Part shown: piece after piece, positions 21,587 to 34,142 of the stretch
Position numbering within the stretch: the first letter of the stretch is position 1
Layout: each line of letters begins with the position of its first letter
Origin: Ulva prolifera
Taxonomy: Eukaryota > Chlorophyta > Ulvophyceae > Ulvales > Ulvaceae
Direction of reading: 5' to 3'
NCBI GenBank assembly: GCA_023078555.1
Contig: CM041196.1
Location: forward strand, 4,340,001-4,404,000
DNA: 64,000 nt
The notes under the pieces: model-generated
Seen by the model: the letters and a program-made list of their open reading frames with translations, nothing else
What the model was told of the DNA's origin: nothing
The model's database searches: none
Made by a program: the position numbers and the translations under genes

Positions 21587-22805
21587 GTAGACACAGATAG
21601 ACGACAACAAACTATGGCGACGGAGTTACGTTGTCAAGACTTGATGAAAATATTAGTTGTGAATATATCAGCTAGAGTAACATATAATTGAGACTTTAAG
21701 TAAGTAATTGTTTGATATGGCAGCAAATATTGCATAGGTATAGCATGTGTTAGGTTCTGCACAAGGCTACCCCGAAATGGCCCTGCGGGTTCAGAAGCTT
21801 TTGCTGAATTGGAAGGAACCGCAGTGTCTCTACGCATGTTGCGAAACATCGCTCATTGGTTTCCCGCAGTGCTGTGCATCTTCCTGGCTGCATGATCAAT
21901 CCGGGTCAAGTGCCAAGGACATGCAACTGTGTACAAGAGTTGGCGACGGCCGAAGCGTTTGTCATCTGGGGACAGAAGATCTCATAATAGGCAGGATTTA
22001 TGGTCGTTCCTTTATGCTGGTTGATTGCTTGGTTCCTGCGTCCCTGTGACGTGTCAGCGCCGGTGAATTTAGCATGTGTAAGGCTGTCATGAAGCTCAAG
22101 GGGCACACACTGTACCAGCGCCCTAGCCAGGCACACCTGAAGAAGAATTTGCCTTTCGCTGCTATCTCTGTGACATGTTACTGATGCCTAAATAGTCCCC
22201 AAACTGCATAGAACCCGGACACTGGCCGAAGCCTGGAAATCTTGCATAACGGTCTCAACACACTGAGATGCTCATAGGAGATGCCCATGTCGTCCTCATC
22301 ACACTGAGGTTGTCTCCATGCAAGCGACGCTTCATCACTTCGTTCAGGTGCTAGCTCGGTGGCAGGTGGTAGTCGTGCCAATGGTAGTCGTAGCGGCCGC
22401 CCAACCGGGTGGTCTGCCCGTACATGTGCTGTAGTCCGGCTCATCGGCTGGTGAGTGTGTTGGTAGGCTGATGCTTGGGCACATCTGGTTGGTAGCAGTG
22501 TGTCGCTGTGTATGTGTGTGCTCTGCCATACAATGGCCCGGTCGCTTGTGATTCACACAGCAGCTTGTCATCAGAACATCAAGAGGGAGAGGATGCACTG
22601 CATCACCTGTGAAAAGCTAGCCGGCCGTCACACATGTGGCTCCAGGTAGCCCTGCAATTGCCCCGGGCAATGGGGCCCCATGTGTGAAGACTGCGAAAGC
22701 ACAGTGCTGTCAACAGCCCTGTCAGCACCCAGTGTCAGCAGTCTACAGTCATACAGCAGATATCACATTGTGGAAATCCTGTGATGTGGCCGCTATACCA
22801 CTGGA
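21587..22805. other. FMO-B 3' flank with empty CACTA site
   Basis: This corresponds to 3598-4687 joined directly to 8718 onwards in copy A. The single AGA at 22688-22690 is the pre-insertion target of the CACTA element. A short CCCGGGCAATGGGG stretch just before it is absent from copy A. No gene is supported. Confidence 0.6.
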
Positions 22806-23384
22806 TTGCCACACTCATTGGACCCCGGACAACTAACAGAGCAACGTCAGTGGGCACCAAATGCACCCACCCATGACACGGGGCAGCAGCACACCTTCCA
22901 GCTTGGCAGTGGCAGGTGCCCTCTCCACGTGTACGACGGGCACCCCAAGTGCTCCGCACCTTACTTGAGGTTTGCCCAGAGATTGGTTTTTGAGAAGCCG
23001 CCGATGGGGTTGATGTCCGCGCTGCTGCACACTCTGTCCAGCCCCCCCCCAGAGCTCATCCATGGTGCACATCCCCCCAGGAGCTCATCCACATTTGCAG
23101 AGCGTCTGCGGGAACCACCACGAGCGGCCCCACAGCTGCGCAGACAGATGTGCTATCACCATCTGCAGGCGTGCCTGAGCAGTTTTCAGAGCCTGGTTTC
23201 AGCAGATACTGCAGAGCCAGGTGCCTCCATGTCTGGATGCAGACGGTCATTTCTGCCAACGAAGGTCACATGTTCAGGTGCTGACAGATGTGAGCACAGA
23301 GGCACGGTCTCTATATGTTCTCTGATGGGCATCCAATCCTGCTCACATCAGAGGGAAGCATTTCCTGCTCTGGCTCAGTACTAG
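22806..23384 (+). CDS. Hypothetical open frame, 192 codons, copy B (doubtful)
   Basis: Identical in translation to 8836-9414. It has no recognised domain and its stop comes from the LINE target duplication. Probably not a real gene; recorded because it is uninterrupted in both copies. Confidence 0.2.
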   Translation: MPHSLDPGQLTEQRQWAPNAPTHDTGQQHTFQLGSGRCPLHVYDGHPKCSAPYLRFAQRLVFEKPPMGLMSALLHTLSSPPPELIHGAHPPRSSSTFAERLREPPRAAPQLRRQMCYHHLQACLSSFQSLVSADTAEPGASMSGCRRSFLPTKVTCSGADRCEHRGTVSICSLMGIQSCSHQREAFPALAQY

Positions 23385-23788
23385 CTTACAAAAGAGTGAA
23401 CGGGAGAAAACAAATACCGAAACCGAATCTCATCGACATCAGATCTGCATCAACATCAACCTACACTCACACACACACGAACACAACAACCGCACGCACA
23501 ACTCAGTCCGGCAGGATCGCGTCCTCCAGGCCCGCATCATACCGCAACCCCTGCTCCCGAGAGATGACAAGCCCAGACTTCCGATACATATCCGCATTGC
23601 CACGCTGCAATGACACCGACAACACCCGCAGCGCCCACTGGACAAATGCGCCTTTGGAGATGCGCCCACTGGCAGCGGCCACATCCCCCAACTGACCGAC
23701 AAACCTCACGGCAGCCTTGCCCATGAAGCCACATGATTCGACTGCAAACGGAACAAACCGGAACGCGGCATGGTGAGGCACGTCCCGC
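23385..23788 (-). mobile_element. 5'-truncated LINE, copy B
   Basis: Same insertion as 9415-9807, with the 11-bp CTCAGTACTAG duplication at 23374-23384 and 23789-23799. It is 11 bp longer because of a small local duplication (ATCGACATCAGATC against ATC) in the 3' UTR. It carries the same reverse-transcriptase C-terminal residues. Confidence 0.82.
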
Positions 23789-23799
23789 CTCAGTACTAG

Positions 23800-25109
23800 T
23801 GCTGTAGCCGTACTTCGCGAGCTTGTCAGCAGCATAGAGCCCGGAAGGTCATCGTGCAAATTGTAAGCAGCATGAAACCCAGCAGGATCTGACGGTGGCA
23901 AAGCCCGCCAATGGTTACGCGGTGAGAGGTGTGAGGGCCCTCAGGCGTGCCTCACACGGCAGTACGGCGAAGGTATCCTGTCGGAATCCCCGATCCTATC
24001 TACAATCACCTTGAGCCTCGCCGACACAAAAGTTGACTCTGATAGCTGATGGTCCACTCCATGGAAACCTGGCAGCGATCCAGGATTCCAACGCATCTCT
24101 GGCACTACGTGCGGTCCGCCAGTGACGGAACTCATCCGCTGAAGTTGCCAGACATTAGAGCTACCGCAGTCTGCACAGGATAGCCGACATGGCACAGATG
24201 CAGCTGAACCGTCGGTGGGAGCTTGCAGGAGCAGCGGGGAGGCGCCGACATGGACGTTGGACATTATCGTTTACAAACCTGTTCCCCACCCGCACGAGAC
24301 AGACCGACAGCCCGTACAAAACGCTCACCGCTGCTACCCGCGCGCTGGCGCACCTCGCGCCATGGCTATCTGAACGCAGTTGCTGCACACAATCGCCGAG
24401 ATGAACGGCCTGGGCTCAACGTGAGAGAGTTTCTGCTCGGAATACTGTCGATCTACACGTGTGCGCGAAGCCACAGCTTCGCCGCGCGATCGACACGAGG
24501 TGGACACGGATGCCAATTTGCTGTCGTTAGAAGCATTCACGCTGCGCATGGTGCCGCATGCTTGCTATCTCGTGCACCCGTGGCCGCGGCTGCAGAAAAT
24601 CTGTTCGAGGCGCGAACGTTGCCGCGGGCGCGTGTTGCAGCTGCGCAATCCTGCATGACTCAGTGGGGGAACGCCGTCGCGCAGACCGGCCAAGCACACA
24701 GGCATGCCAGCAATCATGACTCGAATAACACCTCTGGTTATTTCCATGCAGCCTCGCTTTGGCTCTGCGCATGTTGGAGATCGGTGTGAAGGTCTGCCGT
24801 GCCGACATGCGTCATGCATGTCGTCACCGTGAAGTTGCGGTACAAGCGCTGAACACAGCAGCAGCTCACCAGTCGCTGCAGACCGAAATATGATGGAAGT
24901 GTGATGTCACTGGCGACGTCTCGGCCACCGCGCTCACGTTTAGCTTTCGTTAAGGTCCTCGGCTGAGTGTTCAACACGCGCATCGTGTTCGTGCGCGCCT
25001 GGTAACTTGTAGCTTAGTGCACACAGCAATTCATCATAGATTTATTTGGTTGCTGTCGCTTGTGTGTGCCGATCAGAGCCGTGCCGCAGCGCATACCGCA
25101 AGGGACAGC
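23800..25109. other. Upstream region of RLK-B, no supported gene
   Basis: Shared with copy A (9819-11218) apart from the LINE tail and small indels such as CACGCTGGTG in copy A only. It should include the RLK-B promoter. No motif can be singled out. Confidence 0.4.
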
Positions 25110-28100
25110 ATGCGTATGTTGGAGGGACGGTGTCGGCAGCCAGCGATGTTGCTGCTGATCAACGTATACGTAATTTTGTTATTGTCATCTATTGCAAGTG
25201 TGTCGGGCAATGCGTCGGCTACGCCGGAAGCCGTGGTGGTATCAAATCCGTCGCAATTCCAGAGGGCTGTGAGGCAGGGAGTGAACCATATCGTCATCGC
25301 AGAGCATCTGGATATGACCAACACGCCAAGATTCTCGGAGACTACCATCATGGACGCGGGCATGATCGCTATCGTTCCTAATGATCAAAACGAATACACG
25401 AAGAGCATCCGGGTAAGACGCTCCGCAACGCAGATGCAATGCTGTAATTTGTAATTGAATTCGACAGTGTGATTGCTGATAGCGATTGAATCGATCTCGC
25501 CATGTTGGTCTTGCTTTTGGCATCGTGCAGCGTCCCTGCTCGCTCCCTGCGCGCAGCTGCGCCTTACCATAGGACACTGCGGCTGCATTTGCCGGGAAAG
25601 CGTCGCCCGGCTGCAGAAATAATTGATTTGTATGTGTGGGATTACAGGGGAACTGCACGAGCTCTCCGTCCGACCTGAGTTTGGATCCTCCTCGGAATCC
25701 AGGCCAGTGTGTGATCACTGTTCGCGAGGACTTCATGGAGGTGCCCCTCCAGAATTCTCAAGTGTGGGTTTCCAACTTATATGTGACTCTCCCTGGCGTC
25801 GAGAAGAACCATACCACTCTCGTGGGCGTACATGGTGGTGACGTCTACCTGACTGACATGACCTTTGTCGCTGACGGAGACAAGGCCCGCGCAATCGACG
25901 TCAAAGAGAATCGCAGAGTTTTCGTCGCTCGTGCGTTTTTATGCTCTTACATCTGCGCCTCTGCATTGCCGCTGTCTCCACTTGTTGATGGCGCGATGAT
26001 GTTTCCCGACATCAGCCACAAACACACGCCTCGCTTGCAGGCTCATACTTCTCTCAGTTCTCCAAAGACAAGGACGGCGTGATGCGCCTCGAGCCTGGCG
26101 CTCGCGCGACGCTCAGCGATGTCACGTTCCGGAAAAACACCGTTGCCACCGGCAAGCCTGACGCCGTGGCGTCCGGGCCCGTCATGGGCCTCTACGCCGG
26201 CCTCACCAGCGGCGCCTCCGCGGCGTGGTTCCACAACTGCAGCTTCGGCGAACATACGTCCGCCGTCGCGGGCGAGGTGTCCGTGGAGAACAGCAACTGC
26301 CGCGTCTACTCCAACACGAAGCTGCCCACCGTCTGGGACCTCGACCTGCAGCGGGAGTTGAACGCGTGGCCGCTCGCGCCGGCTGATTCCGCCTCCTCGG
26401 AGAACGTCGATGTCTTCGCCGAGGTCGAGGCCGGCAACGACTTCCTGCGCCCCACGGACGAATTGTTCATGCGAATCGTCACGGAGCAGGCGCAACGCAC
26501 GCGCCTCCCCGCGCCAGACGTGCCGGCCCTCCCGGACGGCACCGAGTTTATCACCCGCGACCCCTACTCCGGCATCGAGGAGGACGACGGCTTCTGGACG
26601 GCACGGAACATCGGCTTGATTGTCGGCCTCGGCGGCGGCGCTCTGCTGCTCGCGATTGCGGCCCTGCTCGCCGCCTGGTGGTTCTGCTTCCGCAAAAACT
26701 CCGATGTGGACAAGGTATGCCCCCGGCACTTGTGGTCACGAGCCGCCACTCCCCAGCTGCCATTTGAGAGGCACCACACGTGAACTACAATCAGCCGCTG
26801 CCAGCCAGGATGTCCCGCCCTTGTCCCAGTCCGCGATTGTCTCCCAGAACACCCTGCTCCATTTGATACGCCGATCCTGTGCTAATTCAGACTCAATTTG
26901 TAGCGCGGTCTATCGTAATGATGCTTCTGTCTTTGGAGCTTGGTGATGGACGAGCGGCTGTTTGTGTCTGCATGCGTATCGGGCGGTCGGCCCCGCAGTC
27001 AGGCTTCCGTCATCGAAGCTTAATGCTGTGCGCTGTTGTCTGTTCCGCCTCCTCCTAATCCAGGAGCCCGATGGGTGGTGTGGAATACGTACACGCGAAA
27101 CACTCTCGTGCCCCGCCGCCGCCGCCGCCTGCACTGCCCGCCACGCGTACATGGATCTCCTGCATCCCTGTTGCTCGAGCTTTCCCCCGGACTCTCACGC
27201 CCTTCCTCCTCTGTGCAGCAGCAGACAGATGCCAAGAGCCTCGCGCGCACCGGCACCGAGGCCGAGAGCGCCGTGCCCGCGATGCACCACCCCAACTGGT
27301 CCGGCCCGCCCGGCGGGCTCGGCACGCCGTCACACACCGGCGGCAACTCCTCCCTGGACTCCGGCCTCCACCTCGTGCAGTACGGCCAACCCGGCGGCGC
27401 CGTTGCGACCCCATCCTCTCAGAGCTCCGCCCCGCACGGCCCCTACCACGGCGCACCCTACGGCGTCCCGGCAGGCGGCAACTACGGCGGGCCGAACTAC
27501 GTCGGCAGTTACGCGGGGTCGCAGTACGGCTCGCCGGCTCCACACGATGGCAGCCAGCCGGCAGCCAGCCAGGTCGGTGGCTACGGGGGCGCTGCGTACG
27601 GCGCCGCTTCGTACGCCGGCTCGGAGTACCGGCAGGAGGCCGCACGGCCGCGGGGGTATGGCATGCATGCGGACGGCGCGAGTGGCTCTGATGCTGGCAT
27701 GCACGCCGCGCCGCCGATGCATGGGTCGATCAACAACACGTCGGTGATGGGCTCGACGCAGCCAGGGGACGGGTACGCCGGCGTGCCACAGCCGGTGGCA
27801 GTCGGCAGCGGCAATGGGATGCCCGCGCCAAACGGCTCTGCAGGCGAGGAGTCCGACTCCATGCTTGGTGGGCCGCCGATGCTGCCGCCAGCCGGCGGGT
27901 CGCAGCCACGCCTCGACGCCGACGGCCGTGTGGTCTCGCCGCCGCCTCCGGCACCGGATGCGGCCGCAGGCGGTACGCCGCCACAGGCGGCGGCGCCTCC
28001 AGCGCCGTACGTTCACGCAGCGCCGGCCGCGCCGGAGGCGGCGAAGCTCGGCGTGCCGCACACGGCGAAGCTCGAGGGCGCCGCGCTGCCGCAGCCGGAG

Positions 28101-30393
28101 CGCGGCCCGGACCTGCTCGCGCTCGGCAACACGCAGGAGGCGGCGAAGGGGCCGTTCTCCGCGGCTGCAGCACGCGGCGGCGGCGTGTACGCGCCGGACG
28201 CGTCCGCAGGCGAGCCGCCGGCGGTGCGGGAGCCGCGGCCGCAGCACGACCGCCTCGCAACGCAGGTGTTTGACAAGACCGTGGCGCCGGACATGGACAT
28301 CGCGGACTTCACGCATGAGAAGGTCGTGGACATGCTGGAGGACGTGCACTCGGAAAAGGCCCTCTTCCGCGACAAGTACGCCGCTTACCCCGTCCCACCG
28401 ATGCGATTCCGTCCAAGGCCGGCGCGTCCAAGGCCCAGCACCTGCCCGCCGGCATGCATCTGTTATGCATGCTTCCCGCATGTCCGGGCTCCCCCGTTTC
28501 CGTCATCAGTCATTCAATGTTGACCTGGTGGATTGTGCACACTGCTGGCAGCCAGTTCGCCAGTTTACTCGTCATAACCGTTCGGGCGGTGGGCGGTTGG
28601 TCCAGCAAGGGATATCCTGGATACCAAAAGTGGCTTGGTGTTCAGGTACGAGCTCCTGGGCTCGGTGCATCAGCGCCTCAGCGGCACCGGCGTCGTGCAG
28701 TACGCGTCGGCAGTTGACTCCCACGCCACCGGCGACCGCGACGCAGCCATCAAGTTCTACATCAAGCGCGCCGCCTTCGACCGCGTCGCCAGTGCGTGCT
28801 TTCCGCTTCCTGTCTTCGCCTGCCTCCCAGCGTCACCTCTTGTCTTAGCATCATAACAGAGGAGCCTGCGCTACTGATATCCAGTTGTAAATGTTCTGTT
28901 GCGTCACCCGCCATATCACCGGGGCTCCATAAACCGATCGGCCTCCTGAACTCCTGAACTCCTCCTGAACTCCTGAACTCGACACTTTTTGAAGAGAAAG
29001 GGCAAACTGCTGATGGCTAGTGAAGCGGTTTTGCCGCCGATGCAAGGGGGCCTCGCTCCATAAACCAATCGTTTTCCCGCCAGATCCTGGACAGTCTGGC
29101 CCATTCCCATCTGGTTTCCCGCCAGGAACACAAATGGCAGTGGAGCCCTGCGTTGACATCACGCATCCTGTGGTGGCACAATGCATGTGCAGCGGACGTG
29201 GCGCCGTCGACACGCGTGTGGGTGAGAACGCCATTGCATGGCACTCACGCGGCATGCAGCAGCCTCATGCGGTGGCATCCTCTCGAGCTCCACCGGCCCC
29301 ATCGCGCGCCACGCATGCAGGCATGTACGCCAACCCCCAGGTGAAGCTCTCGATGTCGGCGATCCGCGAGGTCGTCGCGAACAACTCCGGCGAGGCGACG
29401 GCGCGCTGCGTGCTGCCGCCCGCGATCGTCATGAAGCGCGGCGAGCCCCTCGAGGAGTGGGCGCAGCGCCTGCGGCCGAACCTCCCGACCGCGCTCAACG
29501 CGCTCTGCGCCGTCGCCGAGCTCCTCAAGGACCTGCATGCATGCGGCTACATCTACTACGCAATGAAGCCCTCCAACGTCGCCTGGTTCGGGGACGAGAA
29601 GAAGTGGAAGTTGATCGACTTTGCCTGTGCGGCGCGCAAGGGTGCGAATCCCACCCCGCCGTGCGTCTGCTGCGCGTGCTGTGTCCTTCTGTTTGCCGCT
29701 GGCCGCATGCTACGCTGCGTTCAGAGAGCGAGAGCGCCGAAGTGTCTCTTTGTCGGCCACAGACAGCAGCTGGGGGGGGGGGTACCACATGGTTTTGCGC
29801 CTGCGGCGGTGAATGCTTGCACCCCAGCCGCAGTATGACGCGCTCATTCACGCGTACACCTGCTGCCGTGTCACATCTCCACCGGCGTGTCCGCTCCGTC
29901 AGAGCTGCGGACGCGCTGCACATGAATGCGTGAGCAGGCGCCTGCTCGTAGCGTGCCGCCCGGCCATCTACCCGACACGCCCCCGCTGACCGCGTGCTGT
30001 GCGTGCTGCGCAGGCATGCGCACCGGCCTGAGCTTCAGCCTGAACTACGCGGCTCCAGAGATCATCATCGCGCAGGAGAGCGGGCAGCGCACGCTCGAGG
30101 TCAGCGGCGCCGCGGACGTCTGGGCCCTCGGCGTCGTCGCGTACGAGCTCCTCTCGGGCACCCGCACTTTCTCCCCCGGCACCCCGACCGCGGAGATCCG
30201 CAACATGATCAGCGGCCGCCTGCCGCTGCCGTGGGAGGAGCAGGAGCCGAAGCAGCTGCGCACGCTGCGGCACAGCGTGCTGAGCTGCCTCTCGCGCAAC
30301 GCCGCCGACCGCCCGACCGCGGCGGAGGTGCACAGCGCGTGGAAGAACCTCCTCGACTTTGCGGCGGTCAAGCACACCGAGGTTGCCGCGTGA
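25110..30393 (+). CDS. Receptor-like protein kinase B (pseudokinase domain, long low-complexity linker)
   Basis: Predicted single-pass receptor of about 1,086 residues. Exons: 25110-25412, 25648-25930, 26041-26714, 27222-28375, 28646-28791, 29321-29641 and 30014-30393; all phases agree. Signal peptide, beta-helix-like ectodomain and membrane span (about 386-409) are nearly identical to RLK-A. Exon 4 encodes a 385-residue cytoplasmic linker rich in Gly, Tyr, Pro, Ala and Ser (for example YGGPNYVGSYAGSQYGS), then a helix and FRDKYELLG, the lead-in to the kinase. The kinase keeps the ATP-site Lys (AAIKFYIK, about 841), VWALGVVAYELLSGT and the C-lobe. However HRDxKPxN has become YYAMKPSN (YYA about 932-934) and DFG has become DFA (about 953-955). 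The catalytic Asp is therefore missing, so phosphotransfer is unlikely; a signalling scaffold or decoy is possible. Acceptor for exon 4 could also be 27219. Confidence 0.83.
28905..29125. repeat. Small repeats in intron 5 of RLK-B
   Basis: The intron contains repeated CTCCTGAA units (about 28945-28980) and two GCTCCATAAACC(G/A)ATCG blocks (28924 and 29055 regions). TTTTCCCGCCAG and TTTCCCGCCAG follow 50 bases apart. They hint at a degraded short element; family unknown. Confidence 0.4.
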
Positions 30394-31908
30394 GTGCCGG
30401 GGGTCTGGTTGGGTGCCGTGGGGTGCGGCGGGGAGGATGGCCGCGGGGTGCGCGTGCGGGGGTGGGGTCGCCCGCGGCCCCGCATGTATGGCATGGTGTA
30501 GATTTTTTTTTGGTACCGCAGACGCGGGAATCGGTGTCGCTCAGGTTGTGCCCCTATTTCCGCAGGCAGCGGCCTTGCATGCAGCGCGGCCCCTCTGTCT
30601 CTCTGGCAGCACCTCGCGGCCTCTCCGCATCTGTGTCATGCTGAAGCTGCAGTTGTGCCTGTGCCTGTCACGAGGAACCGGGGGACTGCAGACGCAGTGC
30701 ATGCGGGGCTGGAGTGTGTCGATGTGCAGAGGCTGATGCGAGGCAGCCAGCGCGTGGCTCGTTCAAATGGCCCCTCCAAGCGCCACGTGGCATATGCACG
30801 GGTGTGGTCGAGGCGGCGTGGGCAAGCAGCCGCACGCGCGCGGAGCTGCGGCGCCGATGTCACGCGTATGGCTGCGCTGGCCGAGCAGAGCGGTGTTCGG
30901 ATGGCACCGATGGAGGCCGAGGTTGTGAAGCGGCTGTACATGTGGGCTCTCTTTTTTCTTTCGTTTTAGCACGCCGAGTATGCCAGGCGGTGGAGGGTGG
31001 GTGCGGGCGGCTGCTGGTCTGAGCAGGCCGAGGGGAATGGCCTGCGACCCGCGCGCCGCGCCACCGCCGTTCCAGATCGTTGTGATCGGCTGGGTGCCGT
31101 ATGTGTTATGATCTGCCGCCGTGCATTTTGGCAGATGGCATAGGCAGATGCCTAGACTTTTGACGGGCACATGTGGGGGGGCTGCCCTGCGGGGCCCTGC
31201 GTTGCAGAGCTGCAAGGGCACTTTGCAGCCTGCACCTGTGCACAGGCCAAGGGGTCGCTGGTGGCGTTTGGGGCTTCTCGGGGGGCTGCATGGCTGTGTG
31301 TGGCAGCTGGGTGAAGTGCATGCATGAGTCATCCCCGGTGCTGCATGGCGCGGGCCCCCGCAATCGCTGAGGGCGGCTGTTCCTCGTGCTACATGAGATG
31401 TGTAATGAATTGCTGTGCTGCATGTCGTGGCCTATGCCAGATGTCCAGGTGTCAAGTACCTCGGGCCAGAGGAATGTATGTGCCACTCAGAGAGCGTCCT
31501 AACCAGCAGCTGCATCTCATGCGTGCAGCTAGATCCCACATTCATCATATCATGGAGATGCACCAGGCTGATAGTACACCGGCGGGGGCAACGTGATCAG
31601 TTCACCCTCGCACCATGCCTGTGTGCAGTTTAGCTGTGCTCAGGTGCCAGTGCTCTGCAGACGAGGCCTGGAGCGAGCCACGTGCGACCCATGCATGTGC
31701 CCAGTCGAGCGCACTGGCAACCTGGACGAACGATCGGCCACCAACGTACTGCCTGCAGCGCTGCAATCATTGCGCCCCACAGTACCTGCGTCGTGCCACT
31801 AGTTCTCAGCGTGCTTGTCGGACCTGCTTCGGTGTTGCTGCATGTGTTGGCCTTGAAACGCGCTCGTATCCGAGCGGCTGCTGGTGCACCTGACAGACCC
31901 ACTCTGCC
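30394..31908. other. Spacer between RLK-B and LepA
   Basis: RLK-B 3' UTR and LepA 5' region. Open frames are short, conflicting and without domains. Nothing further is seen. Confidence 0.4.
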
Positions 31909-34110
31909 ATGAGCTTGGCGAAGGTCTGTCCAAACAGCAGATGTAGGACTCTTGTGGCTCTGCCGGTAGGGAGGCGCGCCGAGCAGCTCCGCTCACCGCA
32001 TGTCAGAGTTAGCGCTGCCAGCACATCTGATCCGGCTGTATCAGATGTCACACTCGCGAACGATGAGCTAGGAAAGGTTTATGGAGAGCGTAAGAATGTG
32101 GAGAAGGTGTGACATGCGTCAGCGCCAGGTGCATCCAGGCAAGCTACTTCCGGCCTCACCTGAATGGTTTCTGCAGGTTGCGGTGGAAAACATCCGTAAC
32201 TTCAGTATCATTGCTCACATCGATCATGGCAAATCCACCATCGCGGACCAGGTGCGCCATGCCTCGCTCAATTAAATGCGACTCGTTTCTTCATCGCCCA
32301 GAGCTGTGCTGAAACATCGCAGAGACGCAGTCAGCACTAACCACCTGCATGCAGCTCCTCATCAAGACCGGGACAGTCGACGAGCGAAAGATGCAGAAGC
32401 AGTTCCTGGACGGCATGGACCTCGAGCGAGAACGTGGCATCACCATCAAGCTCAACACTGCACGAATGCGCTACACTCACAACGATACCACATACGCCCT
32501 CAACCTCATCGACACACCAGGTCATGTAGACTTCACGTACGCATCTCTACCCCTCTCCTTCCAGTGCCCCATCCCCATCTCGCCTGACCTTGCACACTCT
32601 GCAATGCCACTGCCCCACAGACAGCCCTCTCTCCGTAACTCCGGTCGTCCCGGCCCCAGGTATGCACCACGCCGTGGTGCACAAGCGCACACCCGTCGAG
32701 CCCTCCACACATGCAGATACGAGGTGTCACGCTCCCTCGCGGCGTGTGAGGGCGCCCTCCTGGTCGTCGACGCGAGCCAGGGCATCGAAGCGCAGACGCT
32801 CGCAAACGTCTGGCTCGCCGTCGAGAACGACCTCGAGATCATCCCCGTCATCAACAAGATCGACCTCCCCGCCGCCGACCCGGACCGCGTCGCCCGCGAG
32901 ATCGAGGACGTCCTGGGCATCGACGCCTCGAATGCCATCCTTTGCTCCGCGAAGACTGGCGTCGGCATTGATGACATCCTCGTCGCCGTTGCGGAGTGTG
33001 TCCCGCCGCCCGTAGACACCCGGGGCGCCCCCCCGCGCGCCCTCATCTTCGATTCCTTCTACGACCAGTACCTGGGCGTCGTGTGCCAGTTCCGCGTGAT
33101 GGATGGCACGCTGAGCAAGCGCGACACCCTGACGTTCATGAACACCGCGCGCTCGCACGACGTCACCGACATGTGGGTGCTCGCGCCGGACCGCGTAGAC
33201 GTGGACTCATTGCACGCGGGGGAGGTCGGGTGCGTCGCGGGCGCGATCAAGACGGTGCAGGACGCGCGCGTGGGGGACACGATCACCGTGCGCGGCGTGC
33301 GCGCGGCGACGCAGGCGCTGCCGGGCTACGCCGAGGCCAAGCCGCAGGTCTTCTGCGGGCTGTTCCCGGTGGACGCGGACGACTACCAGGGCCTGCGGGA
33401 GGCGCTCGAGAAGCTGCAGCTGAACGACTGCGCCCTGTCCTTCGAGCCGGAGGTGCGTACACCCCGCCTGCCCTGTGGGGCGTTCACCCGGCCCAGGCGG
33501 CCCATGTATATCCAGACACATCTGAGCGCTGTTCAGTTGTGGCCGCCGACCGCCGCACTACTGAGACCGCCGGTCTGAAGCTGGTGTGTCGTCCACACCT
33601 GCGTGGTGCCATTGTGTACCTGCAGTGGTGCGTCTGTTGTGGCTCTCCGGCAGCGTGGGGAGGTGCAGCGGCTGGGGCGGTCAGGCGATGAGACATGCCG
33701 TTGGGGCGCGCACGACCGGCGTGCGCGGGGCTGCAACGCAGCGTCGGACAGAGCCTCACGCCGCAGAGCCGGCAGGGCCCGTGGTTGCAGCGCTGGGCTC
33801 CTGTGGGAACGTCGGCACGCAGCGCCCAGCACGCAGCACGGCACAGCCCGGCGTCCCCCTCCCCCCCCCCTGTTGGTCAGTGTAATACATCGTGGACAAG
33901 TCGCTGCTTCCTCACCGCTTCCCCGCATCGAGGCACACCTGCGGGCCAGGTGTAGGGCTTGTGCGCCCTGTTCTACTCTCCGGCCGCCATCAAGCCCTGT
34001 AAAGCGGAGTTTCAACACCGGCTCCCCCGCATGCATGTGTACATCGTGTCCGGCGCACGGAAGCACGCAGCGTGACGGTGGGCGCCCGTGGCTGCAGGTG
34101 TCGAGCGCGA

Positions 34111-34142
<32 letters not shown>

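Larger units (their letters stand above)
17509..26945. repeat. Segmental tandem duplication, copy B
   Basis: This is the second copy of the unit at 1-13054, in direct orientation. Intergenic stretches such as 22690-23384 show almost no differences from copy A, while the FMO and RLK exons differ at scattered sites. It lacks the CACTA element, keeping a single AGA at 22688-22690 where copy A has AGA-element-AGA. It also lacks the LINE tail seen at 10164-10225. Its first FMO intron is about 0.5 kb longer than in copy A. The right boundary lies inside RLK intron 3. Confidence 0.93.

Noticed and set aside
1-26945. Whole duplication as an assembly artefact
   Set aside because: Copies differ by base changes, a CACTA insertion with target duplication, a LINE tail and intron insertions, which separate them as real loci or at least real haplotypes; stacked haplotypes remain possible.
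27330-28481. 383-codon minus-strand frame opposite RLK-B exon 4
   Set aside because: Arg-rich antisense of a low-complexity coding exon; no independent support.
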